Below are positions 20,681 through 32,578 of a stretch of 64,000 bases of DNA, piece by piece. The DNA comes from Botryosphaeria dothidea. Lineage: Eukaryota > Ascomycota > Dothideomycetes > Botryosphaeriales > Botryosphaeriaceae. Location of the stretch: contig WWBZ02000016.1 in NCBI GenBank assembly GCA_011503125.2, positions 930,001-994,000 on the forward strand, in the 5' to 3' direction. Below the pieces are notes generated by a model. The model was not told where the DNA came from and did no database searches. It saw only the letters and a list, made by a program, of their open reading frames with translations. The position numbers and the translations under genes were made by a program. How positions within the stretch are numbered: the stretch's first letter is position 1; each line of letters begins with the position of its first letter.

Positions 20681-22703
20681 AAATCATTTAGGCCGATTGC
20701 CCTACTTAATACGCTAGGAAAGCTACTTAAGAGGATTATAGCAGATAGAATCTCCCAGGCTACTAAAGCATACGGCCTACTCCCTAATATATAGATAGGA
20801 GCTAGGAGAAACAGGTCCGCAGTAGCAGCTCTCGACCTACTTATAGAATAGATCTATACTGTCTAGGCACAAGATCCAGGGCTAGTGGCTTTAGTCCTCA
20901 GCCTAGATATCTCGGAAGCATATAACCACGTATCTTATAGAAGGCTTCTCTACAATATAAGGATGGCAAAACTCCCAGAATAGGTAGAAAGATTCACTCG
21001 ATCCTTTCTACAGGACCGTACCACTCAGCTATCCTTCGGAGACTTTACCAGTCCACTAATCCAGACCTCAACCGGGATTCCCTAGGGATCCTCACTATCT
21101 CCGATCCTCTACCTATTCTTTGCCTCTAACCTACTTATATAGCTACGTAGGGGTAATACCTTCCCCCTTAGATTCGTCGATAATACTAATATTCTAACCT
21201 TTAGTAGATCTATAGAATAAAACTATAGGATACTAGAGGGCGTACATTAAATTTACGAGCGCTGGGCAGCTACCCACGGGTTAGCTTTCTCGCCTAACAA
21301 GTATCACCTCATTTATTTTATAAGAAAACTAAGAAGATTTAATATGGCAGTAGAGATCCGTATCCCTAGATTTGCTAGATACCCAGAGCCTATAATTAAG
21401 ATTCTAGGAGTCCACGTAGACAACAAGCTTAGATAGGGACCCTACATTAGGGAAATAGGAGCCAAGGCAATTAAATAGTGCACATCTCTCTCTAGACTCG
21501 CAGCATCTACCTAGGGAGCTTTATTTACTAAAGCCCGCTATATCTATATGGCTGTGGTGAGACTAGTCATGACCTACGGCTGTGGGGTATGGCACGTCCC
21601 AGAGGGAACCCCAGGGTGGAGAAAGACAGCCACCCAGCTACTGCAGAAGATCTAAAACTAGTGCCTACGCACCATCTCAGGGGCATACAAGTTAACCAGC
21701 ACACAAACTTTAGAGCACGAGACGGGGATTTCCCTACTCTCACTCTACCTGGACGAACTGGCGCTGGCCTAGACTATTAGATCTAGGGATGGCCTAGTGG
21801 CAATGGTGGTAGAGGACACTTGCCAGAGCATTAAAGAGATAGCCCGGGCCACACTAGGCACCAGAGGCACAGCCGGCCCAGCCAGAAGAACTCTACTTAG
21901 AGAAAGAGCAACAGCCCTCCTTAACTACTGCCCCCCTACCTACTAGAGTCTTCCGGAGCGAACAAGACTACGTATAGTATATAGGAACAAGTGGAAGAAG
22001 AGATGGACAAAGTTTACTAGCCAAGGAAGGCAAGATAAGCTAGTAGCCTAAAGCACACAGTAGAACCCAAAGATTCGACAAATTCACAGCGAACTGTCTA
22101 AGCCACAGAGCACACTCGCCACTCTACTGCGTACTAAGCATATTGGACTGGAGGACTTCCTCTCTAGGCGTAAGGTGCCAGGACACCCTAGCCCTGCCTG
22201 TCCATGCGGCTGGCATAGATAAACCCCAAAGCACATCCTCCTCTTCTGCCCCCACTTCCAACAGGGCAGGGCATAGATGCTCCAAAGGGCAGGGACTACG
22301 GACTACTATTCCCTCCTCTTAACGAAGAAGGGAATTAAAGCAGCAACAGACTGGTTCTTACGCCTAGGGCTGCTCAAGCAATTCAGCCTGGCAAGGGAAC
22401 TAATCTAGGAGGACAACCAGGAAGAGGAACCAGGAGGACCACCAGGACCACCAGGATCCGGATAACTACGAGGATAAGGACTGAAGGGATAGGTCTAGTA
22501 GGTGAATGTAGGGCTGCCATAGCAGCCGCTACTGGTAAGAAGGAAAAATAAGAACTAGTATAGGATAGCATGCCTAGAGAGAGAGGAGGGGTTTTTGCCA
22601 GGCGAAAAGGTTTTCCCCCTCGTGTAAAATAACTACAGATAGCTAGCCCCGCATGGACCCGTAAGGGAGCTATATCGGGAAGAAATGAATTTATCTATCT
22701 ATC
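20681..22703 (+). mobile_element. LINE-G: 5'-truncated Tad-like LINE
   Basis: A 2023-base LINE with a 14-bp TSD TATATATAACGGAG (20667-20680 and 22704-22717), inserted in gypsy-A. It keeps only the 3' part of ORF2: reverse transcriptase with LSPILYLFFASNLL and RFVDNTNIL (~21,070-21,200), then a C-terminal RNase H/zinc region with CPCGWHR and HILLFCPHF (~22,200-22,250). Many Gln/Trp positions are TAG. The 3' end is AAGAAATGAATTTATCTATC with a short TATC tail. Truncation at the 5' end and a tail of simple repeats are typical of target-primed reverse transcription. It is less RIP-mutated than its surroundings. Confidence 0.92.
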
Positions 22704-22717
22704 TATATATAACGGAG

Positions 22718-24060
22718 CCGTAGTCTTCGAGTATTTATTAATAAAGCGCCGGTAGAAGTTCGCAAAGCTAAGGAATCTAAGCACTCCTTTAACTATAGTT
22801 AGTATTTCCTATTCCTAAATAGCTTTTATCTTAGCTAGGTCTATGCGGATACCTTTCCCAGCTTCGATAATAAATCTAAGATACTTTATTAACTAAACCT
22901 CGAATTCGTACTTATCGATATTAAGCTATAGTCCCGCTACTTATAGCTTTTCGAGAACCTTAGTTACGTACTCTCGGTATTAGATACGGGATCCCTCGGT
23001 AAAAATAAGTATATTATCGATATAAGCCGATACGAAGTCGTCTAGGAAGTCCTATAGAGTCTAGTTAATATATCGTTAAAAGGTGCTTAGTATATTAGCT
23101 AGTCTAAAGGGAGTAATAAGCTACTTAAATAGTCTAAAGCGGGTTCGAAAGGCTATAAGCTATTTATCTCCTAGTTTAACCCGAATCTTATTAAATACTA
23201 CGATTATATCGAGTTTCGTAAACTATCTTACCTTACTAATCCGGTTAAGGGTCTTCTAGATAAGAGATAGTAGATATTAATTCTTCCGTGTAAGTTAATT
23301 AAGAGCTCGGTAGTTATAATAGAATCGTAAGCCTCTATCTAGTTTCTTTATAAAGAGGACTAGTACTACGGCTAGAGAATTACTTATACGGATAAAGCCT
23401 TTATCGAGTAGCTCTATAAGCGTTTTTCGGAGTACTAGTAGTTCGTCTCTAGATATATTATATAAGGGTTCCTATAGAGCTACTAGTATCCTTCTATTCT
23501 TATCTTTCTTAAGCTTAATCTAATAATCGATTCTAGATCGGTATAGAGGTAACTTATCGGCTTTACTTCTATTAAAGATATCGAGAAACCGTTTATCTAA
23601 CTAGGCTAGTAGTTTCGTTCTTAGGTTCGTATACTTCTTCTTAGTAAGTACTTTATTAATATTAGCTAGACTTACTAAGAAAACTTAGTAACCGAGTCGT
23701 TTCTTTCTTATAAGAAGGCGAAACCTAGCGGCTCCGATCTATCTATAGTCGAGTTCTTTTCTCTCTCTCTAGCTTTATACTACTAGACTAGAGTTCTTAA
23801 ATCTAAGAATTTATTTTTCTATATCTAGTTCTACTCTCTCTTTTACTAACTATAGTAAGCTAAGAATAACTTTATAGCCTTTAATCTTTAGAGCTATATA
23901 GAAGTAAGCTTTTTTCGTTTAGTATCCGCCGATATCGATCTCGGTAATTACTACTTTAGTAATCTAGAAGTCGGTAATAGTATTAACTAACTAGATTTAT
24001 CTTAGTCGGATAGGAATACGCTAGAGTTTATATTTTCGAGTAAATCGAGTATCGATAAAG
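22718..24060 (-). pseudogene. gypsy-A pol: RNase H, reverse transcriptase, protease region
   Basis: The minus strand at about 22,980-23,110 reads through a reverse transcriptase closely like gypsy-1 (DFLDDFVSAY, then IDN for the catalytic DD pair, then ILIFTEG). Stops are frequent (TAG for Trp/Gln). It is interrupted at 24061-24075 by LINE-E. Confidence 0.8.
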
Positions 24061-24075
24061 CTATAGGATAAGTAT

Positions 24076-24356
24076 AAATATAACTATACTAAAAAATCGA
24101 CTCTAAGCTACGGCGCCGGGAGAGGGCCCTAGGAACTCTCCTAGACTTCGCGAGTTCTAAAATAGTACTTAAGATAACTATAGCCGCGAAGTAGTTAATA
24201 TAGAGAATATAGAAAGAGGCGAATAGCCTCCCCTAATAACTATCTCTACCTAGCCCTAATATACTCCTAAGAAACCGTAGAGCACCTAGTATAGCGTAGA
24301 ATACGTTAAGAGAGCCTTAAAAATAGTAGATACCCTCCTCTAAGCCCTATAAATAT
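24076..24356 (+). mobile_element. LINE-E 5' end
   Basis: Starts after TSD CTATAGGATAAGTAT (24061-24075; the other copy is at 46098-46112 with one G-to-A change). The text matches the 5' ends of the LINEs at 56056 and 62257. The element continues, now inverted, at 37384 downward. Chromovirus C interrupts it with TSD AATAT (24352-24356). Confidence 0.85.
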
Positions 24357-24659
24357 TATTACGGGCCTAGGAAGTAGAGTAAGCGGTATAGTAGAAACTT
24401 ATAAGCGGGATCGGATTATTACGTGCCGAACCCCGAAATACGCTTAACCTATTTAGGCAGCTAGTAAACCCGACCCCCCGAAGTAGATTACCCTTAGCTA
24501 TTAGCTATCCTACTATCTATACTAATACTATAGTCTAGCTAACTACCGGCTAATTATAGTATATAAACTATATTCGTTTATAGTAGATAGGACCTTCGTA
24601 GTCAATTCCAATTATTACTTAACACCTATCTTATTACCTTCCCTATCTAGCTACGGCTA
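24357..24659 (+). repeat. Chromovirus C 5' LTR, truncated by B1
   Basis: The first 303 of 417 bases of the C LTR, beginning TATTACGGG. The full LTR is at 37390-37806 in opposite orientation. B1 begins at 24660. Confidence 0.85.
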
Positions 24660-25046
24660 TATTATAAACGTAGCTTATATAGACCCCTTACTTATTTACC
24701 TTCGTTAATTTAAAATCTAGATCTAGACTTACCTACTTATAAATTAGGAAGCTAGTATTTTAGTTCGTTCTTTATATATATAAAGCTCGCCCCTCTACTT
24801 TATAGTTAGTTCTTTAGTCTAGTAATAAGTATTCCTCGCGTATAACTTAGTACGCCTTAAATTAGACCTTACTTACCTCCCTCGTCCCTCGTCCCTCGCT
24901 CCTCGTCCCTCGCCCCTCGTCTCTCGCACCTCGTACCCTCGCCCTTTAAACTATACCCTTATACTTCGGCATTATTTTACCCCTACTACCTTTACCGGCT
25001 TCGTTACCTCGTCTCTCCGCCCCTCCTCTAAGGTCCGTTTATTATA
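24660..25046 (+). repeat. B1 5' LTR
   Basis: 387 bases, TATTATAAACG...CGTTTATTATA, with a TATATATATAAAG box near 24777 and a C/T-rich array of CCCTCGTCCCTCG-type units at 24890-24950. Contains AGTCTAGTAA at 24816-24825. Confidence 0.93.
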
Positions 25047-25058
25047 TTTTACTAGACT
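25047..25058 (+). other. B1 primer-binding site, self-priming type
   Basis: TTTTACTAGACT directly follows the LTR. TTACTAGACT (25049-25058) is the exact reverse complement of AGTCTAGTAA inside the LTR (24816-24825). Confidence 0.65.
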
Positions 25059-28000
25059 CTCTCTAGTAGGCCTAAAGCTCTCGCCGAAGCCCTAGACTAT
25101 AATCCCTAAAATAGTTAATAGAACTATACCTCCTAATCCTTAGGATACGCTCTTCTAAGTCCTTAATTAAGTCCCTACTTCTATTAACGCTCGTCCTACC
25201 TTCCCTAAAGATATCCCGGTTTCTCTACGCGTTACCCTTAGCTAGGTATACGCTAGAGGAAGATAATCTTACCTAAGATCCGATATCGATTTACTAGCTG
25301 TCTCTAAGAATGCTACGAACGCCTAAGTTGCTTGCATCTTTTACTACTACGGTTTTAGCCAAGATAAAGCCTTCGCCCGACTCTAACTACTAGCCCCGAA
25401 CCTCTCTACTAATACGCCGGCTACTACGTCCACGGTATCTTCTTTAGAAACCCTACGTCCCCGTATCTCTAAGGTATCGGATCTAGAACTCTTTAAAGGA
25501 GAACGCACTCGATTCTAGAACTTCGCTACGCAACTTCAACTTAAATTTACCTCGGACCTATCTGCTTTTACAACGGACATAGCTAAGATTACCTACGCTA
25601 GGTTATATCTTCGCGATGCGGCTTATACTTAGTTTGCTCTTTACGTCTCTACTTCGAACGGTTCCGTAGACTTCGACAATTATAAGGTCTTCTACCAAGC
25701 TCTTAAGGCCGCATTTAATAATCCTAATACTTACGCAACGGCTAAACGATCCCTCCTCGCGCTTAAATAAGATAAGTCCTACTCGGCTTACTACTTACGG
25801 TTTCTCTCGCTTATTACGACTCTTAGTTAGAAGGAAAACGTAGTAAAGATTTACTACTTCCGCCTTAGCCTTAAGAAGAACCTTAAGGATCTTCTTATTA
25901 GACGTTCTATACTACTAGAATTCGAAAAGTTCGCTAAAACCTATATTGCGTTAGATAACTAACTCTATGCTCGAATAATTAAGAAAAAGACACCCGTAAC
26001 TCGTACCCCTACCTCGACTCCTCTCTCTACACCAGCTACCCCTCGATCCTCGTCTCCCGCGCTAACCTCGATCCCCTAAAGTAAACCTATAGAACTAGAT
26101 GCCTCTACTCGAAAAGCGTACCGAAGAGCTAATAATCTCTACGCTTACTATAGTAATCCGAACTACTAGGTACGTAAGTGCCCTAAGGCAAAGGGTCTAA
26201 AGGGTTTAAAGAGTCCAAACCTTAATTCGACTATAACTATACCCTCTCCGCCTACCTCGCTACTAGTAATAAGTCTACTCGTCTCTAAAACCTCGACTCC
26301 TATAACTTCTCCTACGGCTTTAGTCCTCTACGTGTTAAAAAACGTAGAAGGCTAAGTAGTACCCGGTACCTGCCTAGCCCCCCGCTACTTTCTATTTTAA
26401 ATCAATTCTCTATTCTTACTTCTTTATCTTCGAACCTCGGAATACTCTTATTTTTACCCCCCGAACCTCGTACCTCGAAACTACGCGCTATTAATCTCGG
26501 AAAACGCCTACTCCTTATTCTTAAGTTAGTAGTTAATAATATAATCGAAACCTCGTCTATACTAGACTCTAGTGCTTCGTCCTTATTTATAGATAATGCT
26601 TTTATTAAGGAATACTCGCTCCCTACTCGTTAAAAAATACAACCTAAATTCCTCGAGCTAGCTAATAGATCTATAGCTAGGTAGATTACTTATAAAGCCG
26701 ACCTTTAACTCGATATTAATTAATACTAAGAACTCCTTACCTTTTAGGTAACTAAGCTTAGTTAATATCTTATTATTCTTAGAAAACCTTAGCTAGAAAG
26801 ACACGATCTATAGATTCTCTAGTTAAGGAATACTATTATCTTCGCTTCTCCTTTCTACTAAGTAAATTGCTTACCTACTCGATAACCTACGATTACGCCT
26901 CCTAATCCGCCTTCGATCTCTTACGCTACGGTATTCTACGCCGCTCTTACCCGCTATATCTAACGAGATAAGACTAGGATCTATGCCGTATTAATTAAGG
27001 AAATCTAAGAACACCTTGAAAGCCTTAAAAAAACGAAATAATAAACCCCGGAATAAGAACTCGAAACCCTCCGCTCACGAATCCCGGCTCGATTTTACTA
27101 CCTTCTTCCTTTCTTTACTAAGAAAGAGGCCGATAAGCTTCCCCCATATCGATATATTAATTATAAAATTTCGCTAGAAGAGGGCAAGAAACCCCCATTC
27201 GGTCCTCTCTACTTAATATCCGATTTAGAGCTTAAGGCTCTACGCGAATATCTTAATAAGAACCTTAAGAAAGGTTTTATTCGGCCCTTATCCTTATTCT
27301 CTACGTCTCCTATTCTCTTTATTAAGAAACTAGGTAGCGGCCTTCGTTTTTATGTGGATTATCGCGAACTAAACGGTATTACGAAAAAGAACCGTTATCT
27401 ACTCCCCTTAATTAACGAGACTCTCCGTTAACTTTAAGGCTCTCGTATTTTTACTCGACTCGACCTTCGCGGTGCTTATAACCTTATCCGGATTAAGGAA
27501 GGCTCCGAATATTTAACCGCCTTTAGGACTCGCTATAGCCTATACGAGTACCTTATTATACCCTTTAGCCTTACGAATACGCCTACTACCTACTAATAAT
27601 TCGTTAACGATATACTACGTAAATATCTCGACCGCTAGTACGTCGTCTACTTAGATAATATTCTTATCTACTCGGAAATAGAAGAGGAGTACCACGAATA
27701 CGTCTAATTAGTTCTCGAAAAACTTCGTAAAGTAGGCCTGTACGTAAAAGGCGAAAAATACGACTTCTATACGACTTCGACTACGTTCCTTAGCTTCGTT
27801 ATCTCCCTAGACGGTATCTTTATAGACCCGGCTAAGGTAGCCGCCGTAAGAGACTAGGAGGCTCCTCGCTTAGTTAAAGATCTTTAATCGTTTCTTAGCT
27901 TTATAAACTTTTACCGAAGATTTATTAAAGGATACTCTCGAAAAGCTAGAGCTCTCTTTAGGCTCCTAGCTAAGAATATTCGTTTTACTTAGGGAAAAGA

Positions 28001-30079
28001 ATAGGATAAGGTATTTACTTATCTTAAGGAAGCCTTCTACTCTTACCTAATCCTTCGACACTTCGACCCCTAACTCGAAACTATTCTTAAAACCGACTTA
28101 TCCGACTTTATTATCTCCGTAATTTTATTCTAATAGGTAACCTACGATAATAGTAGAAGAATCCTATATTCTATCGCCTACTACTCTCGGAAAATAACCT
28201 CCGTAGAGTAGAACTACGGTATCGGGGATAAGGAACTCTTAGCTATCGTAGAAGCCCTAAAGGAATACCGTTTCCTCGTTATTAACCTCTCCTCGCCACT
28301 CCTCGTTCTTATAGATTACTCGAATTTAACTAGCTTTGCCTCTAAGTAAATCTTAAACCGTCGGCAAGTACGCTAGGTAATTAAACTCTTAGAACTCGAC
28401 TTTAAGATCGTCTACCGCCCAGGAACTAAGAATTAACGCGCGGATGCGTTAATAAGACGGTTAGAAGACCTCCCTGCTCGAGAGGGGCGCCTGCCCCCTA
28501 CTACGATCCTTACCTCTAAAAAATTCGAAATTTCGACCCTTATTTCTACTCGCCATTTAATCGCTAGGCTAGAACCGTCTCTAGCTAGTAAAATTCGCTT
28601 AGTACTCGATAAGGATACTCTTAGACAAGAGATCCTTACCGTACTCGATACCTACGTACTTCGATATCCTAAGGTAGATTTAGGCGTATATTCTAAGAAT
28701 AACGATAGTCTCTTACTAGTTAATAGACTTATCTATATTCCTAAAGATCTAAGCCTCCGCTAAAGAATTATTAGCTCTCGATACTCGTACCCGGCTGCTA
28801 GACACCTAGGCTAAGCAGTAATATTTAAACTCGTTACTCGTAATTTCTAGTGGCTAGGTCTACGCCAGATAGTAGCTCGTTTTATACGAAACTATAAGAC
28901 CTGCCAAAGAATTAAACCCGCTCGACATACCCCCTATAGATATTTAAAACCCCTTAAAGTACCACAACGCCGCTAGTAATCCGTTTCTCTCGATTTAATT
29001 ACGGGACTTCTAACGTCTAACTCGTTCGATACTATATTAGTAGTCGTAGATCGACTAACTAAAATAGCTTACTTTATTCCTTGCTAAATAACCCTCGATT
29101 CGATAGAGCTTGCTAAGCTTTATCGAGACTACGTTTTTCGACTACATAGCTTACCCGACGACTTCGTATCTAACCGCGGCTCGATTTTTACCTCTAAATT
29201 TACTAGAGCTCTTAGTAGATCCCTATCTATTAAGACTAACTTTAGTACGGCTTTCTACCCGCAAACCGACGGCTAGACAGAGCGCATTAACGCTATTCTC
29301 GAGCAATACCTTCGTGCCTACGTTTCGTACTAATAAGACGATTAGAACGACTTTCTCTCCCTTACTAAATTCGCTTATAATAATATAATCTCGACCACGA
29401 CTAAGGTTACCCCCTTCTTTATAAACTACGGCTTCCACCCTCGTTATAAGATTCTATAGAAAGACCCGATCTTAGCCCCACTCGAACCCCTACGTCTCTT
29501 CTAAGAGAACCTCGAAAACCTTGAAAACTACCTTCGCTAAGAAATTCGATTCGTATAAGATACCTACGTAGAACAAGCTAATAAAGACCGTATCTCGCCA
29601 CCCGTCTTTAAGCCTAGTAACCTCGTTTAGCTCCTAAGACGGTATATCTCGATAATAAGATCTTCGGATAAACTCGACTTTAAACGCCTTAGCCCCTTTC
29701 CTATACTAGGAAAGATCTCGACTTATGCCTATCGCCTAGAACTACTAAGGACGATGAAAGTCCACCCCGTATTCCACGTCTCTTTACTCGAACCCGCGGC
29801 CTCTAACTCCTTGCCTAATTAAGTCCAACCTCCGCCCCCGCCCGTTATCGTTAACGGCGAAGAAGAGTACCGGGTAGAAGAGATTCTAGACGTTAAAGCA
29901 ACCCGGAGATAACCGAAATACCTCGTAAAATAGACTAGTTACTCGACACTAACCTGGGAACCTTACGACCTTATTAAAGACCTTAAGGCCCTTAATACGT
30001 TCTATAAACGTTATCCTTTAAAACCTCGACCCTTAGGCTAAAGGCTCGTAGGAACTTACCTCTAGGAAGGAGAGCCTAC

Positions 30080-30466
30080 TATTATAAACGTGGCTTATAT
30101 AGACCTCTTACTTATTTACCTTCGTTAATTTAAAATCTAGATCTAAACTTACCTGCTTACAAATTAGGAAGCTAGTATTTTAGTTCGTTCTTTATATATA
30201 TAAAGCTCGCCCCTCTACTTTATAGTTAGTTCTTTAGTCTAGTAATAAGTATTCCTCGCGTACAACTTAGTACGCCTTAAATTAGACCTTGCTTACCTCC
30301 CTCGTCCCTCGTTCCTCGCCCCTCGTCCCTCGCCCCTCGTCTCTCGCACCTCGTACCCTTACCCTTTAAACTATACCCTTATACTTCGGCATTATTTTAC
30401 CCCTACTACCTTTACCGGCTTCGTTACCTCGTCTCTCCGCCCCCCCTCTAAGGTCCGTTTATTATA
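30080..30466 (+). repeat. B1 3' LTR
   Basis: 387 bases, preceded by a purine-rich stretch (AGGAAGGAGAG). Followed by AAACC, the inverted partner of the GGTTT next to B2. Confidence 0.93.
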
Positions 30467-32578
30467 AAACCCCTCCTCTCTCTCTAGGTATACTATTCTA
30501 TACTAGTTCTTATTTTTTCTTCTTACTAGTAGCGGCTACTATAGTAGCTCTATATTTACCTACTAGACCTATCTCTTTAGTCCTTATTCTCGTAGTTATC
30601 CGGGTTCTAGTAGTCCTAGTAGTTCTAGTTATTCTCCTAGTTCCTCTTCCTAGTTATCTTTCTATATTAGTTTCTTTACTAAGCTAAATTACTTAAGTAG
30701 CCCTAGGCGTAAGAACTAGTCTATTACTACTTTAATCTTCTTCTTTATTAAGAGAAGGAAGTAGTAGTCCGTAGTTCCTACTCTTTAGAGTATCTATACT
30801 CTATTCTATTAGAAGTAGAAGTAGAAGAGAAGAATATACTTTAGGATTTATTTATACTAGCCGTATAGATAGATAGGACTAGGATACTCTAGTACCTTAC
30901 GCCTTAAGAGGAAGTTCTCTAGTCTAATATACTCTATACGTAGTAGAGTAGCGAGTATACTCTATAGCTTAGATAGTTTACTATAGATTTATCTAATTTT
31001 TAGGTTCTACTATATACTTTAGGCTACTAGCTTATCTTATCTTCCCTAGCTAGTAGACTTTATCTATCTCTTCTTCTACTTATTTCTATATACTATACGT
31101 AGCTTCGTTCGCTCCGGGAGACTCTAGTAGATAGAGAGATAGTAGTTAAGAAGTAAGTTTACCTTTTTTCTAAGTAGAGTTCTTCTAGTAGGGCTAGCGG
31201 CGCCTCTAGTACTTAGAGTAGCCCGAGCTATTTATTTAATACTCTAGTAAGTTTCCTCTACTACTACCGCGACTAAGCTATTTCTAGCTCTAATAGCCTA
31301 GGCTAGTACTAGTTCGTCTAGATATAGTAAGAGTAGAAGAATCCCTATCTTATACTCTAAGATTTATATACTAGTTAACTTATACGCCCCTAAGATAGTA
31401 CGTAGGTACTAGTTTTAGATCTTCTTTAGTAGCTAGATAGCTATTTTCCTCTATTCTAGAATTCTCTCTAGAGTATACTATACTCTATAGCCGTAGGTAA
31501 GAACTAGCCTTACTACGGCCGTATAGATATAGCGGGCTTTAGTAAATAAGGCTCCCTAGGTAGACGCTGCGAGTCTAGAGAGAGATATATACTATTTAAT
31601 TACCTTAGCTTCTATTTCCCTAATATAGAATTTCTATCTAAGCTTATTATCTACGTAGACTCTTAGAATCTTAATTATTAGCTCTAGGCATCTAGTAAAT
31701 CTAGGAATACGGATCTCTACTACTATATTAAATCTCCTTAGTTTTCTTATAAAATAAGTAAGATAATACTTATCGGGCGAGAAAGCTAACCCGTAGGTAG
31801 CTATCTAGTACTCGTAAATTTAATATACTCCCTCTAGTATTCTATAGTTCTATTCTATAGATCTACTAAAGGTTAGAATATTAATATTATCGACGAATCT
31901 AAGGAGGAAGGTATTACTTCTACGTAGCTATATAAGTAGGTTAGAAGTAAAGAATAGATAGAGTATCGGCGATAGTAAGAATTCCTAGGGAATCCCGGTT
32001 AAGGTCTAGATTAATAGACTAGTAAAGTCTCCGAAGGATAGCTAAGTAGTACGGTCCTATAGAAAGAATCGGGTAAATCTTTCTACCTATTCTAGGAGTT
32101 TTACTATCTTTATATTATAGAGAAGCCTTTTATAAGATACGTAATTATATACTCCCGAGATATCTAGGCTAAGGACTAAAGCTACTAGCTCTAGGTCTTA
32201 TATCTAGATAGTATAGATCTATTCTATAAGTAGGTTAAGAGCTACTACTACGGATCTATTTCTCCTAGCTTCTATCTATATATTAGAGAGTAGGCCGTAT
32301 ACTTTAGTAGCCTAAGAGATTCTATCTACTATAATCCTCTTAAGTAGCTTTTCTAGCGTATTAAGTAAAGTAATCGGCCTAAATAACTTAGCTTTAGTAT
32401 AGTCGTCCCTCTATAGTTTTCTAAAGACTACGGTAATAGAGCTTTTAAACTATCTAGAATAGTATTTAAGTGCGAGGTATTTCTAGAAGAGCCTAGTAAG
32501 GGGTCCCCTTAGTATCTTAGCGTATTACTTTAGAAACCTATTAGTAATCTTATCTAGGCCTAATATCTTATTTAGGGG
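30467..32578 (-). mobile_element. LINE-E 3' half, inverted
   Basis: Minus-strand LINE sequence from the 3' region (end cut by B at the GGTTT/AAACC site) through the C-terminal region and reverse transcriptase. The stretch at 30811-30840 is the empty site of the gypsy-1 insertion. It ends at the F insertion (TSD ATCTTATTTAGGGG, 32565-32578). Heavily RIP-mutated. Confidence 0.82.

Larger units (their letters stand above)
24660..30466 (+). mobile_element. Chromovirus B1 (Ty3/gypsy), full length, RIP-degraded
   Basis: 5807 bases with 387-base LTRs at 24660-25046 and 30080-30466. The domain order in the plus-strand frames is gag (~25,470-26,360), protease (LDSSASSLFIDNAF, ~26,565), reverse transcriptase ([24 protein letters not shown], ~27,350-27,680), RNase H, integrase (VVVDRLTKIAYF, ~29,040; TERINAILEQYLR) and a C-terminal chromodomain (EEYRVEEILDVKATRR, ~29,860). 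Gag and pol are in -1 relation. Dozens of TAG/TAA replace Gln/Trp; the catalytic DD of RT reads DN. Its left and right flanks (GGCTA, AAACC) do not match; the right flank pairs instead with that of B2, showing an inversion. Confidence 0.93.

Noticed and set aside
24890..24950. CCCTCG-type array as telomere-like or satellite DNA
   Set aside because: It lies inside the B LTR at the same place in every copy, so it is part of the LTR, not a telomere repeat.
29110..29388. 92-residue frame inside B1
   Set aside because: Wrong frame relative to the integrase, which continues through the region in the pol frame.
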